A stretch of DNA of 64,000 nt from Nocardioides nematodiphilus (GCF_020216525.1 NZ_JAIWOY010000004.1:148934-212933), one strand, 5' to 3'. Shown: positions 53,479 through 61,958, counted from the first letter of the stretch. Made by a program: numbers and translations. Notes: generated by a model not told the origin, from the letters alone.

Positions 53479-54648
53479 TCATGCGGTGTCAGCTCCCGAC
53501 CGCGAGCGGCTGACCACGATCGCAGCGAGCGTGTTGACGATCAGCGTGAGGACGAACAGGACGAAGCCGGCGGTGAGCAGCGCGGAGACCTGGATGCCCT
53601 GGGCCTCGGCGAACTGGCTGGCGATCAGCGAGGCGACCGACTGGCTGCCGATCTCGAAGATCCGGCCCTTGATGACGAAGTCGGGGCTGACGATCATGAC
53701 CACGGCCATGGTCTCGCCGAGCGCGCGGCCGAGAGCGAGCATGGTGCCCCCGATGACGCCGCCCCGACCGAACGGCAGCACGACCGTACGGACCATGCCC
53801 GACTTGGTGGCGCCGAGGGCGAGCGCGCCCTCCTTCTCGCCCTCCGGGGTCTGGCTGAAGACCTGGCGGATGACCGAGCACGCCATCGGCATCACCATCA
53901 TCGCGACGACGACGCCGGCGATGAAGGCGCTCTTGGTGTACCGCGTCATGTCCGGAACGGCCGCGTTCGGGTCCGCGTCCACGACGGTCAGCAGCGGCAG
54001 CAGCGAGACCGCGGCCGCCGCGGCGATGCCGAACGGGATCCAGAGCAGGCGGCCCGTGATCCGCATGCCGAAGCGCATGCCGAGACCGGCGATCAGGCCG
54101 ACGACCATCACGAGGATGACGATGGTGCGGGCGGTGCCGTGGAGCAGCAGCGGCAGGAAGGTGCGCTGCACGAAGAGCGAGAAGAACGCCGCATGCGGCA
54201 TGACCAGGAAGACGCCCCACAGGCCGTAGACGACCGACGGGATGGCGGCCATCAGATCGGTCGCCGCGACCAGCGTCGAGCGCATCCTCGGCGGCGCGTA
54301 CTCGGTGATGTAGATGGCGGTCGCGACCGCGAGCGGGAAGGCGATGACCAGTGCGACGAGCGCGATCAGGACGGTGCCGGACAGGACCGCGGCGATGCCG
54401 AGGACGTCGTGGCCGATGTCCCACTGGTGCTCGGTGAAGAAGCTCAGACCGTAGTGCCGCAGTGTCGGGACCGACTGGTAGGCCAGGAAGACGCCGATGC
54501 CGCCGGTGACCGCCAGGACCGAGGCCCCGATGACCCGGAAGGTGTGCGCGAAGACGGCGTCGCCGCCGGTCGGCGTACGAGAGATCCGGCGGGGCGTGGC
54601 AGGGGGTTGTGCGCCGGACGCGGGGTCCGACAACGGCAGGGTGGTCAA
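53479..54648 (-). CDS. pstC: Phosphate ABC transporter permease PstC
   Basis: This 389-residue permease has the PstC docking region EGALALGATKSGMVRTVVLPFGRGGVIGGTMLALGRALGETMAVVMI and about six to eight helices. The start codon is TTG at 54648, with AAGG eight bases upstream. It is the first gene of the pst operon. The usual order with pstS first is not kept: here pstC and pstA come first and the binding proteins follow. A PHO-box-like element lies 72-104 bases upstream. Confidence 0.93.
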   Translation of the reverse strand: MTTLPLSDPASGAQPPATPRRISRTPTGGDAVFAHTFRVIGASVLAVTGGIGVFLAYQSVPTLRHYGLSFFTEHQWDIGHDVLGIAAVLSGTVLIALVALVIAFPLAVATAIYITEYAPPRMRSTLVAATDLMAAIPSVVYGLWGVFLVMPHAAFFSLFVQRTFLPLLLHGTARTIVILVMVVGLIAGLGMRFGMRITGRLLWIPFGIAAAAAVSLLPLLTVVDADPNAAVPDMTRYTKSAFIAGVVVAMMVMPMACSVIRQVFSQTPEGEKEGALALGATKSGMVRTVVLPFGRGGVIGGTMLALGRALGETMAVVMIVSPDFVIKGRIFEIGSQSVASLIASQFAEAQGIQVSALLTAGFVLFVLTLIVNTLAAIVVSRSRSGADTA

Positions 54649-54719
54649 GCGGCAGCCTTACTGGTCGTCGCCCGAGGGCGGCGGTCGATGCGCCGCAATC
54701 CTGGGGAGGCCAGCCGACC

Positions 54720-54752
54720 AATCGGTCCGCAGTCGGTTACGAGCCGGTGAAC
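54720..54752 (-). promoter_or_regulatory. PHO box (PhoP site) upstream of pstC
   Basis: On the minus strand three 11-base direct repeats follow each other: GTTCACCGGCT, CGTAACCGACT and GCGGACCGATT. The first matches the actinobacterial PHO-box unit GTTCACC, and the 11-base period is that of PhoP sites. The rest of the 222-base gap before the siderophore-interacting gene shows no gene. Confidence 0.7.
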
Positions 54753-54870
54753 GCAAACCCGGAAAACGAAGAACAATCCCAGGGAGGGGGTTTACCCCCG
54801 CCGCCGGTGGCTTCGGGACGTCGTCACTCGGCGCACGAACACGCGCGAGCGCGGCTCGCTACCTCGCTCC

Positions 54871-55623
54871 TCACCCCTCAGTAGAGGCGAGCTCCTGCTT
54901 CCACGCCCGGAAGCCCTCCTCCGTACGGCCTCGGCGCCAGTAGCCCGAGATGCTCACGTCGGCGCGCGGGAGGCCGCGCTCCTTGAGGAGGTAGGGGCGG
55001 ATGCCGTGCATGACGGCGTGCGCCTCGCCGTGGACGAAGGCATGCACCCGGCCCACCGGCCAGGCGATCTCGCGGACGGCCTCGGGCAGGGCGTCGGGCT
55101 CGGTCGAGACCACCCAGGTGACCTCCACGCCTGCCGGGCCGTCGAGCTCCTGGATGTGCTCCTCGGCCGGGACGTGCACGACGGCATGGCCGGACGCCTC
55201 CGCCGACAGGGCGGCGAGCGCCGCACGGACGGCGGGCAGGCCGGCCTCGTCCGCGGCGAGCAGGTGCCAGTCGGCGCCGGGGTCGGGGGCGTACGCGCCA
55301 CCCGGGCCGCGGACGGTGATGCGGTCGCCCTCCTCGGCGTCGGCGGCCCACGGGCCGGCGATCCCCTCCGTCCCGTGCACCACGAAGTCGATCGCCAGCG
55401 TGCCGGCGCCGATGTCGGGCTCGAGCGCGGTGTACGTGCGCAGGACGGTGCTGCCGTCGGGCTGCGGGAAGACCAGCTTCACGTAGCGGTCGGTGAAGGC
55501 GCTGTCAGCGAAGGCGGCCGCGAAGACCTCGTGGTCGGCGGCCTCGAAGCGGACCCGGACCATACCTGGGGTGAGCTGCTCGCGAGCGGTGACGACCAGC
55601 TCGGTGAACGGACGCTCGCTCAC
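54871..55623 (-). CDS. Siderophore-interacting protein (FAD-dependent ferric reductase)
   Basis: This 250-residue protein of the SIP/ViuB family reduces ferric siderophores in the cytoplasm. It has the FAD-binding RTYTALEPD motif, VVHGTEGIAGPWA, the HLLAADEAGLPAV segment and a C-terminal GYWRRGRTEEGFRAWK motif conserved in the family. The GTG start at 55623 overlaps the cysQ stop (GTGA). No siderophore transport genes are nearby. Confidence 0.9.
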   Translation of the reverse strand: MSERPFTELVVTAREQLTPGMVRVRFEAADHEVFAAAFADSAFTDRYVKLVFPQPDGSTVLRTYTALEPDIGAGTLAIDFVVHGTEGIAGPWAADAEEGDRITVRGPGGAYAPDPGADWHLLAADEAGLPAVRAALAALSAEASGHAVVHVPAEEHIQELDGPAGVEVTWVVSTEPDALPEAVREIAWPVGRVHAFVHGEAHAVMHGIRPYLLKERGLPRADVSISGYWRRGRTEEGFRAWKQELASTEG

Positions 55624-56405
55624 GCGTCGATGCCGTGCTTCTCGATGAAGGCCAGGATCTGCTCGGACAGCTCCGGGCGGCAGACGATGACGTCGGGCAG
55701 GTAGACGTCGTCCTGGTTGTAGCGCAGCTCGCTGCCGTCGACGCGGCTGGTGAAGAGGCCGGCCGCGCGGGCCACCGCGACCGGGGCGGCCGAGTCCCAC
55801 TCGTACTGGCCACCGGCGTGGACGTAGGCGTCCGAGATGTCGCGGACGACCGACATCATCTTCACGCCGGCCGAGCCCATCGGGACCAGCTCGGCGTCGA
55901 GCTCCTCGGCGAGCGCCTGGACGAACGCCGGCGGGCGGCTGCGGCTGACGGCGATCCGGATCCGCTCACTGGTCCGGGGCGGGACCACCGGTGCGGCGCC
56001 GGTGTGGAAGGTGCTCTGGATGGCGGAGGCGGCCAGGGCCGGCTGGGCGACGGCGCCGGCGATGAGATCGCCGCGGGACCACAGCGCGACGTGCACGGCC
56101 CAGTCGTCGCGCGGCGGCTCGGAGAACTCGCGGGTGCCGTCGAGGGGGTCGATGATCCAGACCCGCGGCGCGCTCAGGCGGGCCTTGTCGTCCTTGCCCT
56201 CCTCCGACAGCACGGCGTCGTCCGGCCGGTACGTCGCCAACAGCCCCATCAGCAGCTCGTGGGCCGCCTGGTCACCGGCGTCCTTGAGCTCCTTGCCCTC
56301 CAGGCCCTGGGTGCGGACCTCGAGCAGCCGCTCCCCCGCCCGCTCGGCCAGCCAGGCGGCGAGCAGATGGTCGTCGGCGATGATCTCGGCGGTCGGCGCA
56401 GTCAT
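55620..56405 (-). CDS. cysQ: 3'(2'),5'-bisphosphate nucleotidase CysQ-like
   Basis: This 261-residue member of the inositol monophosphatase family removes the 3'-phosphate of PAP or PAPS. Metal-binding motifs are LSEEGKDD and WIIDPLDGTREF, and YEWDSAAPVAVARAAG comes near the C-terminus. It is the first gene of a pair with the siderophore-interacting protein, with stop and start overlapping. I choose the ATG at 56405; another in-frame ATG lies three codons upstream. Confidence 0.9.
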   Translation of the reverse strand: MTAPTAEIIADDHLLAAWLAERAGERLLEVRTQGLEGKELKDAGDQAAHELLMGLLATYRPDDAVLSEEGKDDKARLSAPRVWIIDPLDGTREFSEPPRDDWAVHVALWSRGDLIAGAVAQPALAASAIQSTFHTGAAPVVPPRTSERIRIAVSRSRPPAFVQALAEELDAELVPMGSAGVKMMSVVRDISDAYVHAGGQYEWDSAAPVAVARAAGLFTSRVDGSELRYNQDDVYLPDVIVCRPELSEQILAFIEKHGIDA

Positions 56406-56466
56406 GCGGAACACCCTAGGCGAGCCGACGCGCGCAGCGTCCTCAGGGAGTGCCTGCCGGCATCCG

Positions 56467-56552
56467 CGTGACAGACGATGCAGGTGCGGGGTTCGTCACG
56501 CCGACCGGCCGATGCTCCCCGGAAAGACCGTGCGGGTGCGTGATCTGTCACG
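56467..56552. repeat. Inverted pair of a short motif upstream of the AbiEi-like gene
   Basis: CGTGACAGA (56467-56475, plus) and its exact complement TCTGTCACG (56544-56552) face each other 68 bases apart. Both extend outward into related sequence toward GCAC. A 7-bp hairpin (56466-56472 with 56495-56501) is nested at the first copy. The pair fills much of the 198-base gap before the AbiEi-like gene. Confidence 0.7.
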
Positions 56553-56603
56553 GCCTGTGGATGAGCGACGACCTCGCTGCCGAAACTCGGGCACGCTCGT
56601 GTC

Positions 56604-57545
56604 ATGACCGACGCCGCAGCGGCCTCTACGTTCGACCCCCGTCTGCCGTTCACGCGAGGGCAGGCGCTCGCCGCCGGCGTCCCGCGTCGTTCCCTCTACG
56701 GCCCCGCCTATCGCCAGCTCCACACGGGCATCTTCGTCAGTGCTGTCGTCGATCCCGACCCGCTGTTGCTCGCCCAGGCAGCGCTGCTTCCATTCGATGC
56801 CGACGCCCACGCCTCGCACGCGACCGCGGCGCGCGTGTGGCGACTGCCGATCCCGGTCCTGCCGGACGAGCACGTCACGGTGGCCGACCGCAAGCAGCGC
56901 CGATCGAGAGCAGGGATCCACTGCCACTGGACGAGCCGGCGAGACGTCGTCTCCGAGAAGGGCATCCGGGTCTCCTCTCTCCCCCAGACCTTCGTCGAGC
57001 TCGGCACCTTGCTCCACCTTGTCGACCTGGTCGTCGTCGGGGACCACCTGGCGCGGCGATGCGACATCGCACCGTCACAGCTCACCGCGTTCTGCAGCGA
57101 GAGCCGACACGCCGGCGCTGGCCGCGCTCTCGAGGCCGCACGCCTCGTCCGGGAGCGCGTCGACTCACCGATGGAGTCGCGCACCCGAATGTTGATCGTG
57201 CTGGCAGGCCTGCCCGAGCCCGAGGTCAATCCCACCATCCTCGCGGACGACGGCTTCACGGTGCGCAGATACGACCTCTGCTACCGGCGCTCACGCACGA
57301 TCGTGGAGTACGAGGGGCGCCAGCACGTCGAGATCGTCCGCCAGTGGGAACAGGACGTCATGCGCCGAGCGGGTATCGACGACGATGCGTGGCGGAGCAT
57401 CCTGCTCATCGCGAAGGACATCTACTCGACTCCCGGGGAGACGGTCGAACGGATCCAGCGCGTCCTCCTGGAACGCGGCGAGTCCGGGGTCCCCAAGCGG
57501 CTCAGCGACCGCTGGCGTCGCTACTTCCCCGAGCGGGGCACGTGA
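56604..57545 (+). CDS. AbiEi-like N-terminus with DUF559/Vsr-like nuclease domain
   Basis: This 313-residue protein has an N-terminal winged-helix-like part of the AbiEi antitoxin type (FTRGQALAAGVPRRSLYGPAYRQLHTGIF) and a C-terminal domain resembling DUF559/Vsr-type PD-(D/E)XK proteins (DSPMESRTRM, then RRYDLCYRRSRTIVEYEGRQH). Such genes are frequent singletons in actinobacteria, and no AbiEii toxin gene adjoins it. Its function is unknown. It is flanked on both sides by inverted copies of one motif, the downstream set starting at its stop codon. Confidence 0.78.
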   Translation: MTDAAAASTFDPRLPFTRGQALAAGVPRRSLYGPAYRQLHTGIFVSAVVDPDPLLLAQAALLPFDADAHASHATAARVWRLPIPVLPDEHVTVADRKQRRSRAGIHCHWTSRRDVVSEKGIRVSSLPQTFVELGTLLHLVDLVVVGDHLARRCDIAPSQLTAFCSESRHAGAGRALEAARLVRERVDSPMESRTRMLIVLAGLPEPEVNPTILADDGFTVRRYDLCYRRSRTIVEYEGRQHVEIVRQWEQDVMRRAGIDDDAWRSILLIAKDIYSTPGETVERIQRVLLERGESGVPKRLSDRWRRYFPERGT

Positions 57546-57626
57546 CACACCGCGCACCTGAGCGATGCGTACGGGCGGACAGCCCTATCTGCCGCGCCAG
57601 GTCCCGCGAGTGCGGGGTCTGACACG
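57541..57626. repeat. Inverted pair of the same motif downstream of the AbiEi-like gene
   Basis: The plus copy starts at 57541 (CGTGACACACCGCGCAC) and spans the AbiEi-like stop. The minus copy, ending at 57626 (CGTGTCAGACCCCGCAC when read on the minus strand), abuts the stop of the sortase gene. They match at 14 of 18 positions and share the motif CGTGACAGAC-N2-CGCAC with the pair upstream of the gene. Confidence 0.7.
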
Positions 57627-58304
57627 TCAGGGACGCGGCAGGCGGCGGACCAGGACGGCGATCTTGTCGATCCGGTGCTGCGGGTTGCCGAGCCGGTCGG
57701 CCCAGTAGTTGCCGCGGGCGTGGTCCTCGGGCGTCGCGCAGGTGGAGAGCGTCATCCAGGCCCGCTTCGCGGGCACGCCCGGCTGGCCGGGCACCGCGGC
57801 GCGCTGCAGGCGCAGCGAGTGCGGGGAGCGGAAGTCGGTCCAGCGGGTGCGGACCACGCGGTAGACGTAGCGCCACCGACCGGCGTCGATGAGGATCCGG
57901 GCGCCGCGCGCCAGGGAGGGCGTACGGCGGAACGGCGCTCCGTGCGAGCTGCGGTGGGCGGCGACCTGGTAGTTGCCGACCCCGCCGGGGCCGACCCCAC
58001 CGCCCCGGCTCACCGGACCGATCGAGGCGGCCGCGATGCCACGGTTCTGGATCACGGTCCCCGGACCGTCGTCGGTGCGCCCGCGGTAGGCGACCACGGG
58101 GAGGCGGTGGATCCCGATCGCCGGGATGGTCAGCCGGGCGTCGCGGGCGGCACCGTCACTGGCGATCCTGGCGGTGCGTGCTGTCGGCGGGAACCACGCC
58201 GGATGGCCGCTGTCGGCGGCCTGCGCGGGAGGCGGGGCGAGCACCGCGAGGGCGGTGCCGGCGGCGGCGAGCAGGGTGACGGGGACCGAGAGACGGCGAT
58301 TCAC
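57627..58304 (-). CDS. srtE: Class E sortase
   Basis: This 225-residue exported transpeptidase has a signal or anchor helix and an intact sortase domain. The catalytic His117 lies in VAAHRSSHGAPF and Cys189 in LSTCATPEDHARG, with arginines following. It should attach proteins bearing an LAXTG-type signal to peptidoglycan. The start is a GTG at 58304. It provides a working comparison for the degenerate sortase-fold protein at 46.8 kb. No gene with an obvious sorting signal adjoins it. Confidence 0.9.
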   Translation of the reverse strand: MNRRLSVPVTLLAAAGTALAVLAPPPAQAADSGHPAWFPPTARTARIASDGAARDARLTIPAIGIHRLPVVAYRGRTDDGPGTVIQNRGIAAASIGPVSRGGGVGPGGVGNYQVAAHRSSHGAPFRRTPSLARGARILIDAGRWRYVYRVVRTRWTDFRSPHSLRLQRAAVPGQPGVPAKRAWMTLSTCATPEDHARGNYWADRLGNPQHRIDKIAVLVRRLPRP

Positions 58305-58367
58305 GGTTCAACAGTCCCCCGCCGTCCTGATTTCAAGCAGGCGCCCTCCTTCGTACGGACGCGATGA

Positions 58368-59021
58368 TCACTCCCAGACCACGTCGGCGCGGATCACGCG
58401 CGCCGGGACACCCGCGACGAGCGCCCCGGGCGGGACGTCGCGGGTCACCACCGCACGGGCGGCCACGACGGCACCGTCGCCGATCGTGACCCCCTTCAGG
58501 ATCGTGGCGCCCAGCCCGATCCACACGTGGTCCCCGATCCGGATGGGGGCGGTGTGAGGGTGCTGGTCGCCCATCGCGCTCTTCACCTGGTGGTTGTCGC
58601 TGTCGCGGATGACCACCTGCTCGGCGATCGCGACGTCGTGGCCGATGGTGATCGCCGAGAAGCACGCGATCCGGGCGTCGGAGTTGATGTAGCCGCTCCC
58701 GATGGTGAGCACCGCGTCGTCGTCGACCACGATGCGGGTCCCGGCGAACACGTGGAAGCTGCCCTCGACGCGGACGGCTCCCGAGGCGGCCACGTACAGC
58801 TGGCTGGGCGCCGCGAAGCCGTTGCGCCCCCACCGGAGCCCGACGTCGAGACGGCCGCCCACGCGCATGGAGCCCGCGACCTGCGTGGTCGCCGGGCGAT
58901 GGACCCGGACCGTCCCTCCGCTGCGCCTGCTGAGCAGGAGACTGCGCAGCACGTGGAGCCGGCGCAGTCCGCCCCAGCGGCTCAGGCGGGACAAGCGGGA
59001 CACTGTGCGGATGCCCTTCAC
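58368..59021 (-). CDS. Hexapeptide-repeat acyltransferase
   Basis: This 217-residue protein has the left-handed beta-helix of hexapeptide acyltransferases (such as CatB or WcaF). Repeats run from about residue 85, with the catalytic-type His in RDSDNHQV, and the family ending IGDHVWIGLGATILKGVTIGDGAVVAARAVVTRDVPPGALVAGVPARVI. It should acetylate or otherwise acylate a sugar, probably in surface polysaccharide assembly, given the adjacent genes. It is divergent from the toroid gene, with a CCCC-N5-GGGG site in the gap. Confidence 0.88.
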   Translation of the reverse strand: MKGIRTVSRLSRLSRWGGLRRLHVLRSLLLSRRSGGTVRVHRPATTQVAGSMRVGGRLDVGLRWGRNGFAAPSQLYVAASGAVRVEGSFHVFAGTRIVVDDDAVLTIGSGYINSDARIACFSAITIGHDVAIAEQVVIRDSDNHQVKSAMGDQHPHTAPIRIGDHVWIGLGATILKGVTIGDGAVVAARAVVTRDVPPGALVAGVPARVIRADVVWE

Positions 59022-59074
59022 CGTGCCGACGCTAGGTCTCGGACCACCGGCGTCGTGGGGCGAGATCCATGCTC

Positions 59075-59087
59075 CCCCATTTCGGGG
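59075..59087. promoter_or_regulatory. CCCC-N5-GGGG site 1
   Basis: CCCC-ATTTC-GGGG lies in the divergent gap between the acyltransferase (start 59021) and the toroid gene (start 59141). It is the first of four related palindromes in this region. Confidence 0.55.
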
Positions 59088-59140
59088 AAAGCAGGCCGCT
59101 TCGCCTTAACCGGTCGCAGCCTGCGCGCGACGTTTCAATC

Positions 59141-60304
59141 ATGGTCGCGACGCACCCCCACGCACAACAGGTCGGCACCGCCCGCGCCGATGCCATCGAT
59201 CAGGTCAGCCTGGGCCTCGGCGCCTGGATGGGCCATCTGGTCTCGCTGGCCGCCCGTGGCCTGGCGACCGCCTACGACCCGGATGCGGACCGATTCCCGC
59301 AGACGGTACGGGCGGTGCGCGAGCCCGGCGGCGTGCACCTGCAGCGCGAGGGCACCAGCCTGCGCTACGCCTCGATCGCGGCCCTCGGCCTGAGCCGGGT
59401 GCCGCTGGCCCAGCAGCAGGAGATCCTCGGCGGCCTGGGCGCCGACGAGACGGCGGCACTGGCCGTACGTCGCGCGCAGCTCTCCGACGACGTCGGCGCC
59501 ATCGCGCTCGCGACCTGGGCGGCCGCCGAGACCGGCGCATACGCCCGCCACCTGGTGGCGCGGCTCTGGTCGGCGGTCACCGAGGGCGACCCGTTGTCGA
59601 CCGTCGATGCTGCGTGGACGCTCACCGCGGCCGTGAAGGCCAACGCCCTCGGCGACACCGACGACCTCGTCGCGGCCGCGACCGCGCTGATGCTCAGGCA
59701 CGACGGGCCCGCGTATCCTCACACGCTGCCCGCGTCGGGCTCCTCGCGCTGGCGCGCGCACGTGGGCAGCTTCGCCGATCAGGTCTATCCGATCCAGGCG
59801 CTCGCGCTCGCGGCCACCCTCAGCGGCGACCACGCCCTGCTGGAGCGCGCGGACCGGACCGCCGCCACGATCGTCGCCGCCCAGGGCGAGGCCGGTCAGT
59901 GGTGGTGGCACTACGACGCCCGCGACGGAAGCGTGGTCGAGCGCTACCCGGTCTACAGCGTCCACCAGCACGCGATGGCTCCGATGGCGCTCTTCGACCT
60001 GTGGGAGGCCGGTGGTGCCGACCATCGCGAGGCGATCGCGCGCGGCGCCGGCTGGCTGATCAGCCACCCCGAGACCCTCGACGAGCTCGTCCACGAGCGC
60101 TACGGACTGGTGTGGCGCAAGGTCGGCCGGCGCGAGCCGCCCAAGGCCGCCCGCGCGGCGGGCGCGCTGACCACGTCCGTACGCGCCGGGCTGCGGATCC
60201 CCGGCTTGGACCTGGTGCTCCCCCCGGGCCCCATCGACCACGAGTGCCGTCCCTACGAGCTCGGATGGCTGCTGTACGCCTGGCTGCCACCGGTCGACCG
60301 ATGA
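59141..60304 (+). CDS. Alpha/alpha-toroid (six-hairpin-like) protein
   Basis: This 387-residue protein has no signal peptide and looks mostly helical, with repeated paired helices as in six-hairpin glycosidases and lyases (segments SLRYASIAALGLSRV, AWTLTAAVKANAL, QWWWHYDARDGSVVERYPVYSVHQHAMAPMALFDL). I do not recognise a specific family. The aromatic WWWHYD and YSVHQH motifs are plausible sugar-binding sites. It overlaps the WecG/TagA-type glycosyltransferase start (ATGA), so it likely works with it in surface glycan assembly. Confidence 0.7.
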   Translation: MVATHPHAQQVGTARADAIDQVSLGLGAWMGHLVSLAARGLATAYDPDADRFPQTVRAVREPGGVHLQREGTSLRYASIAALGLSRVPLAQQQEILGGLGADETAALAVRRAQLSDDVGAIALATWAAAETGAYARHLVARLWSAVTEGDPLSTVDAAWTLTAAVKANALGDTDDLVAAATALMLRHDGPAYPHTLPASGSSRWRAHVGSFADQVYPIQALALAATLSGDHALLERADRTAATIVAAQGEAGQWWWHYDARDGSVVERYPVYSVHQHAMAPMALFDLWEAGGADHREAIARGAGWLISHPETLDELVHERYGLVWRKVGRREPPKAARAAGALTTSVRAGLRIPGLDLVLPPGPIDHECRPYELGWLLYAWLPPVDR

Positions 60305-61206
60305 GCGACGGGGGCTGCCGCCTCTACGGCCTGGAGCTAGCGCCGCTCACCCTCGACGAGGCGGTGGAGCTGGCCGACGACGCCGTGGTGACCCGCACCC
60401 GTCTGCTGATCGGCGTGCTCAACGCCGCGAAGGTGGTCAAGCTGTCCCAGGACCGGGTGCTGCGCGACTCGCTGCTCGAGGCCGACGTGCTGCTCGCCGA
60501 CGGCCAGTCGATCGTCTGGGCGAGCCGCCTGCTGCGCCGCCCACTGCCGGAGCGCGTGGCTGGGATCGACCTCTTCGAGGCGCTGCTCGGGCTGGCCGAC
60601 CGGCACCGCCTCCGCGTCTACCTCCTCGGCGCGCGCCCCGACGTGCTGTCCGCCGTCGAGGAGACCATCCACCGGCGCTGGCCCGCCGCCCAGGTCGTCG
60701 GCAGCCGGGACGGCTACTTCGCCGAGGAGGAGTCCTCCGATGTCGCCGCCGACATCGTCCGCTCCCGGGCCGACCTGCTCTTCCTCGGCATGACGACGCC
60801 GAAGAAGGAGGTCTTCCTCGGCACGTACGGCCATCTGCTCGGCGTGCCGGTGATGCACGGGGTCGGCGGCTCCTTCGACATCCTCGCCGGGATCACCCGC
60901 CGCGCACCCGAGGCCTGGCAGCGCGCCGGGATGGAGTGGGCGTACCGCGTGCTGCAGGAGCCGGGCCGGCTGTGGCAGCGCTACCTGACCACCAACGCGG
61001 CGTTCCTCGGCATGTCTGCAGCCGAGCTCGTCCACCGGCGCATGCCCTACCCGCGCCCGTGCGACACGGTCACGCCGGTGCCGGCGAGCACACCTAATGC
61101 GCCATCGTGGATGGCGATGACGTGGCGCGCCGGCGAGGGCGGGTTCTCGAGCGCCTCGAGCGTCAGCTCCGGGAGCTCGCACAAGGTCCCGGTCGCCGGC
61201 ACGTAG
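60301..61206 (+). CDS. WecG/TagA/CpsF-family glycosyltransferase
   Basis: This 301-residue protein belongs to the WecG/TagA family, which transfers N-acetylmannosamine-type sugars to lipid-linked intermediates of teichoic acid or exopolysaccharide. Blocks GVLNAAKVVKLSQD, LADGQSIVWASRLL, VYLLGARPDVL and FLGMTTPKKEVFL are present. The last 50 or so residues (after HRRMPYPRP) are low-complexity Ser/Pro/Gly and are the antisense of the FkbM gene end. The gene seems to have lost its original stop and reads on into its convergent neighbour. Confidence 0.9.
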   Translation: MSDGGCRLYGLELAPLTLDEAVELADDAVVTRTRLLIGVLNAAKVVKLSQDRVLRDSLLEADVLLADGQSIVWASRLLRRPLPERVAGIDLFEALLGLADRHRLRVYLLGARPDVLSAVEETIHRRWPAAQVVGSRDGYFAEEESSDVAADIVRSRADLLFLGMTTPKKEVFLGTYGHLLGVPVMHGVGGSFDILAGITRRAPEAWQRAGMEWAYRVLQEPGRLWQRYLTTNAAFLGMSAAELVHRRMPYPRPCDTVTPVPASTPNAPSWMAMTWRAGEGGFSSASSVSSGSSHKVPVAGT

Positions 61207-61958
61207 AAGAAGAAGCGGTAGCCCCATCCGGCGCAGCGCTCGTACCACGGGATCGAGCGCTCGCCGATGAGCATGATCATCACCGCGATAGCGCCGCGGG
61301 CCAACAGCGGCTCCGCCCCGGCGAGCACCTCAGGCTCGTAGCCGGCGACGTTGAGCTTGAGCACCGCGATCCGGTCCAGCCCCAGGTCGGCACAGACCCC
61401 GGCCAGGGTGCGGACGGGCACCCGTTCGGTCTGCGCGCCGACCCCGGCGTCGGGGCGGCTGAGGTAGGTGTTGCCCTGGGTGGCGAACTCCTGCTCGCCC
61501 TCCCAGCCGGCGAGGGCGAGGTGGTGCACGTGCACCCGTTCGGTGAGGCCGTTCTCGGTGAGGTTGCGCTGCAAGGTGGCGATGTTGCGTCCGCTCGGCT
61601 CGAAGGCGTGCACCACCGCGCCCGGCTGGTGGGCCGCGAACAGGGTGAACTGCCCGATCGCGGCGCCGACATCGAGCACGATCCCCTCACAGCCGACCTC
61701 GGAGAGGAAGGCGAACTCCGGGTCGATCAGCGTCCGGAAGACCACCAGTGCGGGCGGGACCTGCCCGGGCACCTCGAAGCCGACGGTGACCCCCGAGCGC
61801 AGCGGCGCGTGGGCGTACGTCGTCCGACCGAGCCGCAGCGCGGCCAGGCGAGCGACGCCGACAGCCGTCGGTCCCGCGCCGACGATCCCGGCGCCCCACC
61901 GGAGCTTGTGCCAGCCCTGGCTGGCCCGGCCACGAGCGGTGGCGAAGGTCGCGCGCAT
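61047..61958 (-). CDS. FkbM-family methyltransferase
   Basis: This 303-residue SAM-dependent methyltransferase has the FkbM pattern: LDVGAAIGQFTLFAA (SAM loop), HAFEPSGRNIATLQRN, and LKLNVAGYEPEVLAGAEPLL, where most members have an Asp instead of Asn in the middle motif. FkbM enzymes often O-methylate sugars of surface glycans. About 160 bases at its 3' end overlap the convergent glycosyltransferase gene. A CCCC-N5-GGGG site lies about 55 bases upstream of its start. Confidence 0.87.
   Translation of the reverse strand: MRATFATARGRASQGWHKLRWGAGIVGAGPTAVGVARLAALRLGRTTYAHAPLRSGVTVGFEVPGQVPPALVVFRTLIDPEFAFLSEVGCEGIVLDVGAAIGQFTLFAAHQPGAVVHAFEPSGRNIATLQRNLTENGLTERVHVHHLALAGWEGEQEFATQGNTYLSRPDAGVGAQTERVPVRTLAGVCADLGLDRIAVLKLNVAGYEPEVLAGAEPLLARGAIAVMIMLIGERSIPWYERCAGWGYRFFFYVPATGTLCELPELTLEALENPPSPARHVIAIHDGALGVLAGTGVTVSHGRG

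Noticed and set aside
57541..57626. Terminator between the AbiEi-like gene and the sortase
   Set aside because: The two arms are about 50 bases apart with four mismatches and no T-run. The same motif also occurs upstream of the AbiEi-like gene, so a repeat explains it better.
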